Assembly (NCBI RefSeq): GCF_001999245.1
Contig: NZ_CP019631.1
Span: 124,001 to 188,000 of the forward strand
Length of the DNA stretch: 64,000 nucleotides
Origin: Roseibium algicola
GTDB lineage: Bacteria; Pseudomonadota; Alphaproteobacteria; Rhizobiales; Stappiaceae
Reading direction: 5' to 3'
Part shown: one piece after another, positions 18,172 to 27,000 of the stretch
Position numbering within the stretch: position 1 is the first letter of the stretch
Layout of the letters: each line of letters begins with the position of its first letter
Position numbers and translations under genes: made by a program
The notes under the pieces: generated by a model
Seen by the model: the letters and a program-made list of their open reading frames with translations, nothing else
The model's database searches: none
Told to the model about the DNA's origin: nothing

Positions 18172-19074
18172 ATGCTCAACTTTACCAGACCGTTCCGGGA
18201 CGGGGCCGGTTTCGACACGATTCTCGTGACGCTGGCACTCGGGTACCTGGTTCTGTTTTCGGGTTTTCCGCTCGTTTACAACCTCGTCATGTCGTTTCAG
18301 GAAGTGGACTTGTTTTCACTCGGATCCTTCGACAGGCCCTATGTCGGTCTCGACAATTACGTTGATGTACTGTCACGTCCCGAGGCCTGGGGCATCTTCC
18401 TCAACACCGTGAAATTCGTCGGCATCTCGGTCGCTGCGCAATTGTCCATCGGTTTTGCCCTGGCAATGTTCTTTCAGCAGAATTTTCCGGGAAGCACCTG
18501 GCTGCGCGGGTTGTTCCTGGCAGGCTGGATCATGCCGGCCCTTGTTGTCGGCGCTGTCTGGAGCTGGATCCTTGCAGGGGATTTTGGCGTTCTCAACCAT
18601 GTCCTGTTGTCTCTCGGCCTGACCGGTGAGCGTATCTTCTGGCTGTCCGACCCGAACGTGGCCCTTTATTCGGTCATCCTCGCCAACATCTGGCTGGGTG
18701 TTCCGTTCAACATGATCCTGTTGTCCGTCGGACTGGCGGGAATTCCGGAGGATACCTACGAAGCCGCCGAAATGGACGGTGCGAATGCCATCCAACGGTT
18801 TTTCACCATCACCTTGCCAATGATGCGCGCCCAGCTCGGAGCGGTGATCTCACTGGGTGTCATTTTCACCCTTCAGCAGTTCGACCTGTTTGCAGCCCTC
18901 ACGCAGGGCGGTCCGTCGAATGCTTCCAATGTCTTCCAGTACTGGAGCTGGCAATTGTCGTTTCAGTACTACGAGATTGGCGTCGGTTCGGTGATTTCGG
19001 TTCTGATGATCCTGTTCGTGATTTTCGTTGCCGCGGTCTACGTGCGGTCCACGCGCCACGAACAGCTAGCTTGA
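18172..19074 (+). CDS. CUT1 sugar ABC transporter permease (MalF type)
   Basis: The 300-residue membrane protein has six predicted transmembrane segments, beginning at FDTILVTLALGYLVLFSG. The cytoplasmic coupling EAA loop is EAAEMDGANAIQRFFTITLP, which contacts the ATPase. The ATG at 18172 follows GGAGGAGGAGA. It pairs with the next permease to form the channel of the sugar importer. Confidence 0.92.
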   Translation: MLNFTRPFRDGAGFDTILVTLALGYLVLFSGFPLVYNLVMSFQEVDLFSLGSFDRPYVGLDNYVDVLSRPEAWGIFLNTVKFVGISVAAQLSIGFALAMFFQQNFPGSTWLRGLFLAGWIMPALVVGAVWSWILAGDFGVLNHVLLSLGLTGERIFWLSDPNVALYSVILANIWLGVPFNMILLSVGLAGIPEDTYEAAEMDGANAIQRFFTITLPMMRAQLGAVISLGVIFTLQQFDLFAALTQGGPSNASNVFQYWSWQLSFQYYEIGVGSVISVLMILFVIFVAAVYVRSTRHEQLA

Positions 19075-19085
19075 GGCGTCGAGCG

Positions 19086-19901
19086 ATGATGAAAAAATAT
19101 GGCCTGACCGCGATCGCGCTCTGTCTGGTGAGCTTCTATCTCTTCCCGCTTTACTGGATGTACATCACGGCCCTGAAAAGCGGCACGGAAATCTTTGCCA
19201 ATCCACCGACGTTCTGGCCGGAAAATCCGCAATGGATGGTTGGCGAAGTCTGGACGCGCCTGAAGATGGACGTCTACCTCTGGAACTCGCTTCTGATTGC
19301 CTCGGGGGTGACGATTATCGTCGCCATTTGCGGCACGGGCTGTGCCTATGTTCTCTCTCGCATCCGCAACCGCTGGATGGACGTGGTGCTCTTCATCGTT
19401 CTGATGATGCAGGTCTTGCCATCCTCCCTGATGATCACGCCGATTTTCGTTGCCTTCAACCAGGTTGGCCTCAACGAGGTGCCAAGAACATCGGTGATAC
19501 TGGCGCAGGCGGCGAAGGTTCTGCCGCTCTATATCGTGCTGTGCCGCGCAACCTTTCTGCAGGTGCCAAGGGAGCTGGAAGAAGCCGCGCTGGTCGACGG
19601 CAACTCGCGGATCGGTGCCTTCCTGTCCATCATCGTCCCGCTTGCAAGAAACGGCATTCTGGTGACGTCGGTGCTCATCTTCCTGCAGTCCTTCGGGGAA
19701 TATGTCTATTCGCGCTCCCTGATCACGCAGCGGGCGCTACAGCCGGCGACCGTCGGTCTGCAATCCTTCATGGGCCCCAACACGTCCGACTGGTCCGGTG
19801 TGATGACCTACTCCGCGATCTACGTGACGCCGGTTCTCATCATATTTGTGTTGCTGCAACGCCAGATCGTCAGCGGCCTGACCTCCGGAGCCCTCAAATG
19901 A
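19086..19901 (+). CDS. CUT1 sugar ABC transporter permease (MalG type)
   Basis: The 271-residue second permease has six transmembrane segments and the EAA loop EEAALVDGNSRIGAFLSIIVP. Its first helix lies immediately after the start (MMKKYGLTAIALCLVSFYLF), as in MalG-like proteins. The ATG at 19086 follows GAGG; a TTG at 19071 would overlap the previous stop. Its stop overlaps the ATPase start (ATGA), implying translational coupling. Confidence 0.9.
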   Translation: MMKKYGLTAIALCLVSFYLFPLYWMYITALKSGTEIFANPPTFWPENPQWMVGEVWTRLKMDVYLWNSLLIASGVTIIVAICGTGCAYVLSRIRNRWMDVVLFIVLMMQVLPSSLMITPIFVAFNQVGLNEVPRTSVILAQAAKVLPLYIVLCRATFLQVPRELEEAALVDGNSRIGAFLSIIVPLARNGILVTSVLIFLQSFGEYVYSRSLITQRALQPATVGLQSFMGPNTSDWSGVMTYSAIYVTPVLIIFVLLQRQIVSGLTSGALK

Positions 19902-20974
19902 GCTATCAGATCGAGCTGGAAAACATCCAGAAATATTATGGCGCCTATCACGCGCTCCGCGACGTCTGCCTGCAGATCCCCAAGGGACAATTCGTTGCTC
20001 TGGTTGGGCCTTCAGGATGCGGCAAGTCTACCTTGTTGCGCACCATCGCCGGACTGGAAAAAATCACCAGCGGCACGATGCGGATCGCGGGGGATGCGGT
20101 CAATGATAAGGCTCCACGCGAGCGGGACCTGGCGATGGTGTTCCAGTCCTATGCCCTTTATCCGCACATGACCGTTCGGCAGAATCTGACCTATTCCATG
20201 CGGCTTCGGAGACGCCCCAAGTCCGAAATCGACAAGGCGGTGGAGGAAATTGCCCGCGTGACCGGGTTGGGCGAACTTCTCGACAGATATCCGCGGCAAC
20301 TCTCCGGTGGGCAGCGCCAGCGCGTTGCCATGGGCCGGGCCATCATCCGCAACCCGAAGGCGTTCCTGTTCGACGAACCGCTTTCCAATCTGGATGCAGC
20401 GCTCCGGGTGCACATGCGCTCCGAAATCCGGCAACTGCACAATCGCCTCGGTGCGACGTCCGTCTATGTGACCCACGACCAGATCGAGGCGATGACAATG
20501 GCCGACCAGGTGGTGGTCATGCGAAGCGGGGTAATCGAACAGAAAGGCGCGCCACTCGACCTTTACGACAGGCCAGTGAACAAGTTCGTTGCGGGCTTTA
20601 TCGGCTCCCCGGCGATGAATTTTGTCGATGGCGTCGTAGCGGAGGGGGGCAAGAGTGTTGGTCTTGCTCTTCCCGGGACACCGGAGATCGCATTTGAAGG
20701 ACTGCAACTGCCCGGTCAGAAGGTAATAGTCGGACTGCGGCCGGAACACCTGATGGTCGGGCAGGGGGATACCGGAAATGAAATGACGCTTCCGGTATCG
20801 CTCGTTGAGAGAACGGGGGCAGTCTCCTACGTGCTCACCGACACGGATCCCGGGCTCCTGATTACTGCTCCGGTTCGTGTTGAAGATGGCGTTCGGTCGG
20901 TCTCCGTTTCGATCAAACCGGAGCACATCCACCTGTTCGACAGGGAAACCGGCAACGCCCTCCTGCACGCGTGA
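19898..20974 (+). CDS. CUT1 sugar ABC transporter ATPase (MalK/UgpC type)
   Basis: The 358-residue ATPase has Walker A GPSGCGKST, a Q-loop at MVFQSYALYP, the signature LSGGQRQRVAMGR, Walker B FLFDEPLSNLDA and the H-loop VTHDQIEAM. The last ~120 residues form the C-terminal regulatory TOBE/OB domain of the MalK group (VGLRPEHLM, VSIKPEHIHLF). The ATG at 19898 overlaps the previous stop. It powers the importer encoded upstream and ends the operon. Confidence 0.93.
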   Translation: MSYQIELENIQKYYGAYHALRDVCLQIPKGQFVALVGPSGCGKSTLLRTIAGLEKITSGTMRIAGDAVNDKAPRERDLAMVFQSYALYPHMTVRQNLTYSMRLRRRPKSEIDKAVEEIARVTGLGELLDRYPRQLSGGQRQRVAMGRAIIRNPKAFLFDEPLSNLDAALRVHMRSEIRQLHNRLGATSVYVTHDQIEAMTMADQVVVMRSGVIEQKGAPLDLYDRPVNKFVAGFIGSPAMNFVDGVVAEGGKSVGLALPGTPEIAFEGLQLPGQKVIVGLRPEHLMVGQGDTGNEMTLPVSLVERTGAVSYVLTDTDPGLLITAPVRVEDGVRSVSVSIKPEHIHLFDRETGNALLHA

Positions 20975-21471
20975 TATCCCAGCCGTCCAATTGAGTGTCT
21001 GCGGATCGGAAACTCCTGGCAAAGGGGCTCCTGTCCGCTGGCGACTGTCGTGAATATCGATGTTGCGGCGGCTGGGAAAATGATCATTTAAACAGATCAT
21101 TCTGATAGAAATTATATCGCTTAAATAAAACGTTCGATCGGTGCTACTTCAGGGCCACCCAATGACCTGAAGTGTTGCAGCGTTAATGACCCGGCTAAAT
21201 TGCTCTTCCATTCCTTTTGCGTTCCCAATTAGGGATGGCGCCGCCGCAGGGGTCCGGCCTTGCGGGCATTTCCGTCGCGCTGTTTGCCCCGCGGATTGAG
21301 CCTTTGAGCAAAATCCCTTTGTAACAACGTTAGGCGAACCACCGCGACTGCGAAACCTCTCAAGGGTTGCCAGTCTCACCATCGCCTTTTGGCAGTGCCG
21401 CACGGTCGCTCCTTGAGGTTTTGGCAGCGGCAACAAGAAGAGACCTTTTCACTCGTAAGACAAAAATAAAC
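20975..21471. other. Gap of about 500 bases with an AT-rich inverted repeat and a possible conserved element
   Basis: No convincing protein gene is present. AATGATC-N9-GATCATT lies at 21079-21101 in AT-rich DNA. On the minus strand an open frame of 95 codons (21149-21436) has a basic, Gly/Ser/Cys-rich translation unlike any family I recognise and no clear ribosome site. It may be a non-coding element, a dispersed repeat or a decayed gene. A TCCCAGCCG/CGGCTGGGA pair about 80 bases apart follows the ATPase gene, but it is too open for a standard terminator. Confidence 0.35.
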
Positions 21472-21537
21472 ATGCATGCGCATGCAAATATATTGACGAT
21501 GGTAAGGCTCTAACTATATTGCATGCACATACAAATA
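21472..21537 (+). promoter_or_regulatory. Promoter with two MarR-type operator sites
   Basis: TTGACG (21493-21498) and TATATT (21515-21520) are 16 bases apart. They are flanked by ATGCATGCGCATGCAA (21472-21487) and TTGCATGCACATACAA (21519-21534). The second site shares most bases of one arm of the palindrome before the marR gene at 23557. This suggests the MarR protein represses the dsbA-like/SMR/deaminase operon and itself. Confidence 0.65.
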
Positions 21538-21554
21538 AAATGAGAGCCAACTTG

Positions 21555-22172
21555 ATGAGTGCCGTTACAGTTTACACCGACTACGTCTGTCCCTTTTGCC
21601 TGCTCGCAGAACAGGTTGTGACGACGGCGATCGGTGACAGGAAGATCCCGATATCCTGGCGGGCCCATGAATTGCGGCCCGACCCGGTGCCAACGCTGAA
21701 GCCTGAGGATCCTTACCTTCCGGCGATCTGGAACCGGTCGGTTTATCCGCTTGCGGAAAGCCTTCAGGTGCCAATCAAGCTGCCGTCGATTTCGCCTCAG
21801 CCACGCACCAACAAGGCTTTCGAGCTTCTGGCCCTGGCACAGGATCAGGGGTTGGATCATCCCTATTCGATGCGGATATTGCGCGCCTTCTTCCAGGAAG
21901 ATCGCGACATCGGCGATCCCGAGGTTCTTGTCGCATTGGCTGCGGAAGCGGGGATCGACCCGGATGAAGCCCGGCAGGCTCTCGAAAGCGGGGCCTATCG
22001 CGAACGTCACCGTGAAGCACTGCGCCATGCCCGCGAAGACATGGTGATCACGTCGGTTCCCACGATCGTGGTCGGGGATCAGATTTTCCGGGGAGTGCCC
22101 CCGCTGGACGAGTTGCTTCAGGCGATCGACCGGTTGGAAAGCGCCCCCGGCAATAGCGGCCGCTCCCGTTAA
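21555..22172 (+). CDS. DsbA-family (FrnE-like) thiol oxidoreductase
   Basis: The 205-residue protein has a thioredoxin-fold start with the redox motif VCPFC (YTDYVCPFCLLAE), an inserted helical domain, and the cis-Pro loop TSVPTIVVGDQIFRG. It lacks a signal peptide, so it is cytoplasmic like FrnE and 2-hydroxychromene-isomerase relatives, not periplasmic DsbA. An in-frame ATG at 21540 would add five residues. It is the first gene of a MarR-controlled group with SMR exporters and a deaminase, suggesting a role in thiol, electrophile or antibiotic stress. The substrate is unknown. Confidence 0.85.
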   Translation: MSAVTVYTDYVCPFCLLAEQVVTTAIGDRKIPISWRAHELRPDPVPTLKPEDPYLPAIWNRSVYPLAESLQVPIKLPSISPQPRTNKAFELLALAQDQGLDHPYSMRILRAFFQEDRDIGDPEVLVALAAEAGIDPDEARQALESGAYRERHREALRHAREDMVITSVPTIVVGDQIFRGVPPLDELLQAIDRLESAPGNSGRSR

Positions 22173-22236
22173 TCGACGCGGCCAAGTCTAAAGGCATCCG
22201 CCTTCACACACTCTCAATCTACGAAAGGAACATGCA

Positions 22237-22557
22237 ATGAGTTGGGTTTATCTCGGAATCGCCGTGATCTTTGAGATCGCGGTCGCAATAAGTGCCGGAA
22301 ATGCAAAAGGGTTCACACGGTTCGGGTGGACCGTCGCAACCCTCGTGAGCGGCGCTATCGCCACCTTCTTCCTGAGCCTTGCGCTCCTCACCTTCGATGT
22401 CGGTGTCGGATACGCAATCTGGACCTCCGTCTCAGGTGTCGGGATCGTCGTCCTGGGGGCGCTGTTCTTTGGTCAGCAGCTCAACTGGAAGAAAGGCCTC
22501 GGCATTGTCTTCGTCATTGGCGGCGTTGTCGGCCTGCGCCTGAGTGGTGCTGCCTGA
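22237..22557 (+). CDS. SMR-family small multidrug/guanidinium exporter subunit
   Basis: This 106-residue inner-membrane protein has four transmembrane segments and the family's essential Glu in helix 1 (AVIFEIAVAISAG), followed by KGFTR and GVGYAIWTSVSGVG. It is separated by 59 bases from a second, divergent SMR gene. Two adjacent SMR genes often form obligate heterodimers, as in EbrAB or YkkCD. No guanidine riboswitch was seen in the 64-base leader. Quaternary ammonium compounds and guanidinium both remain possible substrates. Confidence 0.88.
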   Translation: MSWVYLGIAVIFEIAVAISAGNAKGFTRFGWTVATLVSGAIATFFLSLALLTFDVGVGYAIWTSVSGVGIVVLGALFFGQQLNWKKGLGIVFVIGGVVGLRLSGAA

Positions 22558-22616
22558 GCACCTGAAACACGAAGTATCTCCTCCAATTTTCTTCTGATCA
22601 AAAGGAACAGCAAATC

Positions 22617-22988
22617 ATGGATACGCACCAGAAAACCCAGGGCAATGGCGGCGCATGGGGCATGCTGATGCTCGCCAGCGCGTTCGAAATCGGCTATGCG
22701 CTCAGCGTCGGCGGCAGCCAGGCATTCACTATTCCGAGCTGGTCAATTGCCGCCGTCGTTTTCTTCCTGCTCACGCTTTACTTCCTCAGTGCCGCGCTGA
22801 GAACCATCGACGTGGGGATCGGCTATGCCGTGTGGGCAGGGATCGGCTCGGTCGGGGCTGCCGTCTTCGGCAGCTTCTTGCTCGACCAGCCGTTGACGCT
22901 GATCCAGGCAGTCTGGCTGGGTGTCATTATCGCAGGTGTCGTCTGGCTGAAGCTGGCCGACAGCCCGAAGCTTGCGGCGACAGCCTGA
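22617..22988 (+). CDS. SMR-family exporter, partner subunit
   Basis: This 123-residue, four-helix SMR protein has a 12-residue polar N-terminal extension, the helix-1 Glu in ASAFEIGYALSVGG, and TIDVGIGYAVWAGIGSVGAAVFG, which resembles SugE/Gdx proteins. Compared with its neighbour it carries extra charged residues at both ends, as expected for heterodimer partners with fixed opposite topology. Its stop shares a base with the next ATG (TGATG), so the deaminase is translationally coupled. Confidence 0.88.
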   Translation: MDTHQKTQGNGGAWGMLMLASAFEIGYALSVGGSQAFTIPSWSIAAVVFFLLTLYFLSAALRTIDVGIGYAVWAGIGSVGAAVFGSFLLDQPLTLIQAVWLGVIIAGVVWLKLADSPKLAATA

Positions 22989-23476
22989 TGGGGATGGATC
23001 GTTCAGAACGCCTTGACCAGCTCATGGAGGAGGCCGTCGCCTTCTCCGTGGATCATGTCCACAAAGGCGGCATTCCCTTCACCGCTCTTGTCGTTGACGG
23101 AAATGGCACAGTAATCGGGCGCGGTGTCAACCGCGTTCGGGATCATCATGATCCAACCGCGCATGCGGAAGTCGACGCGATCCGCGACGCTTGCCGCACG
23201 CTAAAAACTCCACATCTGCATGGGGCCATTCTGCTTGCTTCAGGCGAACCTTGCGCGATGTGTTACATGAGCGCGCTTTATGCAGGCATCTCGCAGGTAT
23301 TCTTTGCCGCCGATCGTGATGAAGTGGCAAGGCACGGCTTTGATTATCGAGGTTCCTATGGGCTGTTTGCAAGTGATCCGTTGGCCTGGCAGTCGCCTCG
23401 CGTGGCCAAGCTGGCCGTTCCCAAAGCCATGCGGCCTTTCCAGAACTTTGCCGCGATGAGCCGCATTTCCGACTAA
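22988..23476 (+). CDS. Nucleoside/guanine-type deaminase (CDA fold)
   Basis: The 162-residue zinc deaminase has the HAE motif (PTAHAEVDAIRDA), where His binds zinc and Glu transfers protons, and PCAMC in SGEPCAMCYMSALY for the other two zinc ligands. The layout matches the guanine deaminase/tRNA-adenosine deaminase (TadA) group. The end differs from essential TadA, and the accessory setting argues for a small-molecule role. The start overlaps the SMR stop. Coupling to an SMR pair suggests it acts on the same class of nitrogenous compounds that the pump exports; this is inference. Confidence 0.82.
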   Translation: MGMDRSERLDQLMEEAVAFSVDHVHKGGIPFTALVVDGNGTVIGRGVNRVRDHHDPTAHAEVDAIRDACRTLKTPHLHGAILLASGEPCAMCYMSALYAGISQVFFAADRDEVARHGFDYRGSYGLFASDPLAWQSPRVAKLAVPKAMRPFQNFAAMSRISD

Positions 23477-23490
23477 TGGCAGTTACTTGT

Positions 23491-23534
23491 TTCTGCGCTT
23501 GCATGAGCATACAAATGCTCATGCAAGCGCAGAA
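23491..23534. promoter_or_regulatory. Palindromic MarR operator with 20-base arms
   Basis: Left arm 23491-23510 and right arm 23515-23534 are perfect inverted complements around ACAA. The core is TTGCATGAGCAT-ACAA-ATGCTCATGCAA. It lies 22 bases before the marR start, so autoregulation is likely, and its half-site recurs at 21519. It is much longer than usual MarR sites and could also form a hairpin in the mRNA. Confidence 0.75.
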
Positions 23535-23556
23535 CACTCGAAGGTTCAGATTGATC

Positions 23557-23976
23557 ATGTCCAATAGCAGTGGTTCGTGGCTCAGGCTGATCCACGCGGT
23601 CGCCAATGTCGAAGCAGACCTCGCAAAAGTCTTGCAAGACCGGCATGGCCTCGGTCTGTCGGATTATCGCGCCCTCGAGATCCTCTCCAAATCGCCCACG
23701 TCCGAATTGCGAATGCAAGAACTGGCTGCCCATCTGCAGCTGAACCAGAGTTCCGTATCACGCATGGTCGAGCGTCTGGAGCGGGGTGGCTTCACGGTTC
23801 GTGATCTTTGTCCGGGCGACAAGCGCGGTGTCTACACCGTTCTCACCGACAAGGGACGTGCACATTTTGAAAGCGCGAAGCCCGATTACGAGAATGCACT
23901 GGAGAATGCCCTCAAGGAGCACGGCGGTGCCGAGTTGCTGCTTGCACGATTTGGAAATGCGGAAGACGTGGTCTGA
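23557..23976 (+). CDS. MarR-family transcriptional regulator
   Basis: The 139-residue regulator has a winged helix-turn-helix (ELRMQELAAHLQLNQSSVSRMVERLERGGF) followed by the wing RDLCPGDKRGVYTVLTDKG, both typical of MarR. The ATG at 23557 gives the normal length; an in-frame ATG at 23476 would translate straight through the long palindrome, so it is rejected. It likely represses its own gene and the upstream oxidoreductase/SMR/deaminase genes, releasing DNA when a toxic ligand or oxidant is sensed. It is convergent with the autotransporter gene. Confidence 0.88.
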   Translation: MSNSSGSWLRLIHAVANVEADLAKVLQDRHGLGLSDYRALEILSKSPTSELRMQELAAHLQLNQSSVSRMVERLERGGFTVRDLCPGDKRGVYTVLTDKGRAHFESAKPDYENALENALKEHGGAELLLARFGNAEDVV

Positions 23977-23983
23977 TTGGCCA

Positions 23984-24013
23984 TTTGCGGTTGCGTTGCC
24001 GACCAACGGCAAA
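23984..24013. terminator. Stem-loop between convergent marR and autotransporter genes
   Basis: TTTGCGGTTG and CAACGGCAAA pair with one mismatch around a 10-base loop in the 38-base gap between convergent genes. Flanking T/A-rich bases are short, so it is a moderate bidirectional terminator candidate. Confidence 0.5.
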
Positions 24014-24014
24014 C

Positions 24015-27000
24015 TTAAAACGGAATGCTGAGCCTGAGAGAGCCGCTGTTGGTGGCCAGATTTTCGGAGAACCGGCCATTGTATTCCAGGCGCAGGTCGA
24101 CCCCTTCAATGGATGTGAGCTGAAGGCCGGCCCCGATCGAGGCAAACAGATCCTCATGTTCGAGAGACGTCTTGAACGACCCGGTTCCCCCGGCGCGGTT
24201 GGTGAAGCGTGCATCTGTTTCCCATTGGTCACTGGACAGGAACGACACACCGAGTTTTCCATATACACGCAGGTCCTTGCCGTCCTTGTAGCGCAGGCGG
24301 CTTCCAATCTCGATAGAAGGCGTTGCGGCAAAATTCCAGTGGCCGGTGGAGTCGAATTCAAGTCCGTAGTCACCGCTTTCCCGGTAGTCGCCGACCCTGG
24401 AGTAGATAGCGTCGAAGTCGACATAAGGTTTAACGTAGACGTTGGTTGCCGCGAAGGTGCGTGCGATCCGTGCTCTGACGGAGCCAGCCAGCACATCGGG
24501 AGAGCTGGAGATCGTCTCGGAAAGATCGGAGATCGACAGGTTACGGTCGAACCTGGTTGCTCCGTAACTGCCAGCGGCAGCGGCCGAAAGGGTCCAGGCC
24601 CCTATCTCCCGCTTCAGGCTTGCCCCGAGATACCCCGCCTTGCCGTCTCCTTTCACGGTTCCGGAGGCCTGTGAAATCCATGTTTGCTGAAAGGCAGCAG
24701 CGCCACCGATGAACCAGCCAGGCGCTATTTCCCGTTGTCCTCCCAGCTGGTAGGTCAGCGCGTTAGCGTTATAGCTCGGTGAATTGCCGATGGCTGAGCG
24801 GTGGCCCGTTCCGCCGGTTGCGCGTGCCCAGCCACAGGAGCCTTCGGTTATGCCTGCGCCATCGCCTTCGAAGACAGGACAACTCATCAGGCTGTCGCCG
24901 AAGGACAGCATTTCGAAGGTCTGTTCGACGACGGCAGCAAGCCCGGTGCGCGGCAAAAGCTGGTTCAGGGTGTCTGCATAGCTTCCGGATTGATTGTCGA
25001 CCTCGTCGGCAATGGCGCCGAACAACGTGCCGAAGATGTTGTTGCCGCCGCGATCCCAGATATTCTGCAGATTTTCCGCAACGGCCTTCTGATCCCGGTT
25101 GAGTTTCACCTTGCCGTTGGGGGTAAAGTCGGCGCCGGTTACCTGGAAATAATAGTCGGAGCCTTCCGGATTGAACAGGTAATCGAAGATGAGAGAGTCC
25201 TGCGGGGTGAGGGTGCCTGTAACAGACCCGCCGACCGACAGAACTTTCGTCTTCCTATCCGGAAGAAGGCTGATGGTCTTGAGACCGAGTGTGCCTGCAA
25301 GCGTCGCGTCGCCGCGCACTTCCAGCCAGTCGGAATCGAAATTGTTCAGGTCGATGTCCGCGACCAGAAAACCCTGTGCGCTTTGCGTGAAATTGCCGGT
25401 AATCACTGTCTTGCCGGGGTCGCGTGCGCGGCCCAAAACGAAGCGGCCGTTGTTGACGACATTTGCATCGTACAGATAGCCGTCAGCAAGGGTGTTGGGT
25501 GAGTTGTTGGTGACTGTACCGGCGCTGCCGCCGTCGGCATTGGTCAGGACGACATCCCCGAAAAGAGACGCAGTGTCGTTGACGGTAACATTGAGGATTG
25601 CCCCGTCAGCCGTCGTGCCCGTTCCGGTATACCAGATCGCATAGGAACCTGTGTCGTCGGTGCCGTCGCGAGATGCGCCTGACTGGACAATGGCATTGTC
25701 GTTCAGAGCCAGCGTGTTGTTGAGCCCGTTGGAGACCCTGATGGCCGCGGCATCCGTATCCGTGCCCCCCTGGACGTTGCCTTGTCCGTCAACCGTGATC
25801 CCGATTGTGCCGTTGCCGTCTGCGCCCTGGCTTTGCGCAAAGACACCCGACGAACGCGATCCGGAGGCATAGACCTGACTTGCGATTTCCAGATCAATAG
25901 CGCCCGCGGTTCCCGTGCTGTCTGTTGACATGAGGCCAGCCACGCCGCCGGTGCCGGTTCCGGATATACCGCCGCCGCCGCCGATGGACTGAGCGATAAT
26001 ACCGATGGACTCGTTACCCGTGACGGTGATCGGCGCGTCGATATCCAGTGTGATCTGGCCACCATTGCCGCTGGCGCCGCCGGAGGTCAGGTTCGCGGTG
26101 GCGTTGGTCATGGAACCGCCGGTCGCATCGCCCGCCAATCCACCGCCACCACCGATGGATTGTGCCACCAGGCCGAAAGCGCCGTCGCCGCGGGTCTGGA
26201 TGCCCGCGCCTCCGGTTAGCTGGAACGTCACCGCGTCACCGTTGCCTGCCGCACCGCCCGTGCCGCCGATTGCCAGATCAAGCCCACCTTCTACGCTACC
26301 GGTGACGCCATAACCACCGCCGCCGCCGATGGACTGGAGCAGAACGCCATGAGAGCGGTTGCCGTAGGTGGCAATCGTCGTGTCCATCGTCAGATCGATT
26401 GTGCCGCCATTGCCGGCCACACCGCCAGAACCGCCAACAGAGACGCTCAGCTCACTGCCGTCGACGCGGGTTGTCTCTGCGCTGCTGCCGACCCCGCCGG
26501 TGCCGCCACCACCGCCGATTGACTGGGCAACCAGGGCAGCAGCATCATTGCCGCTGGTGGTGATCGTTACCGCGCTGGTGTCATAGGTGTGAACTTGGCC
26601 GCCATCGCCGCCTGCACCGCCTGTGCCGCCGCCGTCGCCACCGATTGCCAGTGTGCCGGTCTGGTTGTCCGAGCCGTCGCCACCCTGGCCGCCACCGCCA
26701 CCGATGGACTGCATCGTCATGCCGGTGGCTGCAAAACCGGCCGTGTTGACGAAATTGCTGTTGCCGTCTGCCAGCCAGACGGCGACTTCACCGCCGTCCC
26801 CGCCGGAGCCGCCCCTGCCGCCGACGGCAAGCTCGATGGAGGCACTGACTTCGCTGCCGCTGGCGGTGGACGAGCCGCCCTGACCGCCGCCGCCGCCAAT
26901 GGATTGCAGCACGACCCCGTCCGCCCAGGCACCTTTCGTGATGATCTGGCCATCATGGTAATATCTGACCTGATTGCCGTCACCGCCAGACCCGCCGCCG

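Noticed and set aside
20975..21080. Widely spaced inverted repeat as terminator of the CUT1 operon
   Set aside because: The two halves are about 80 bases apart without a T-run next to the stem, so it does not look like an intrinsic terminator.
22173..22236. Guanidine riboswitch before the SMR genes
   Set aside because: The 64-base gap is too short and no conserved riboswitch motifs were found.
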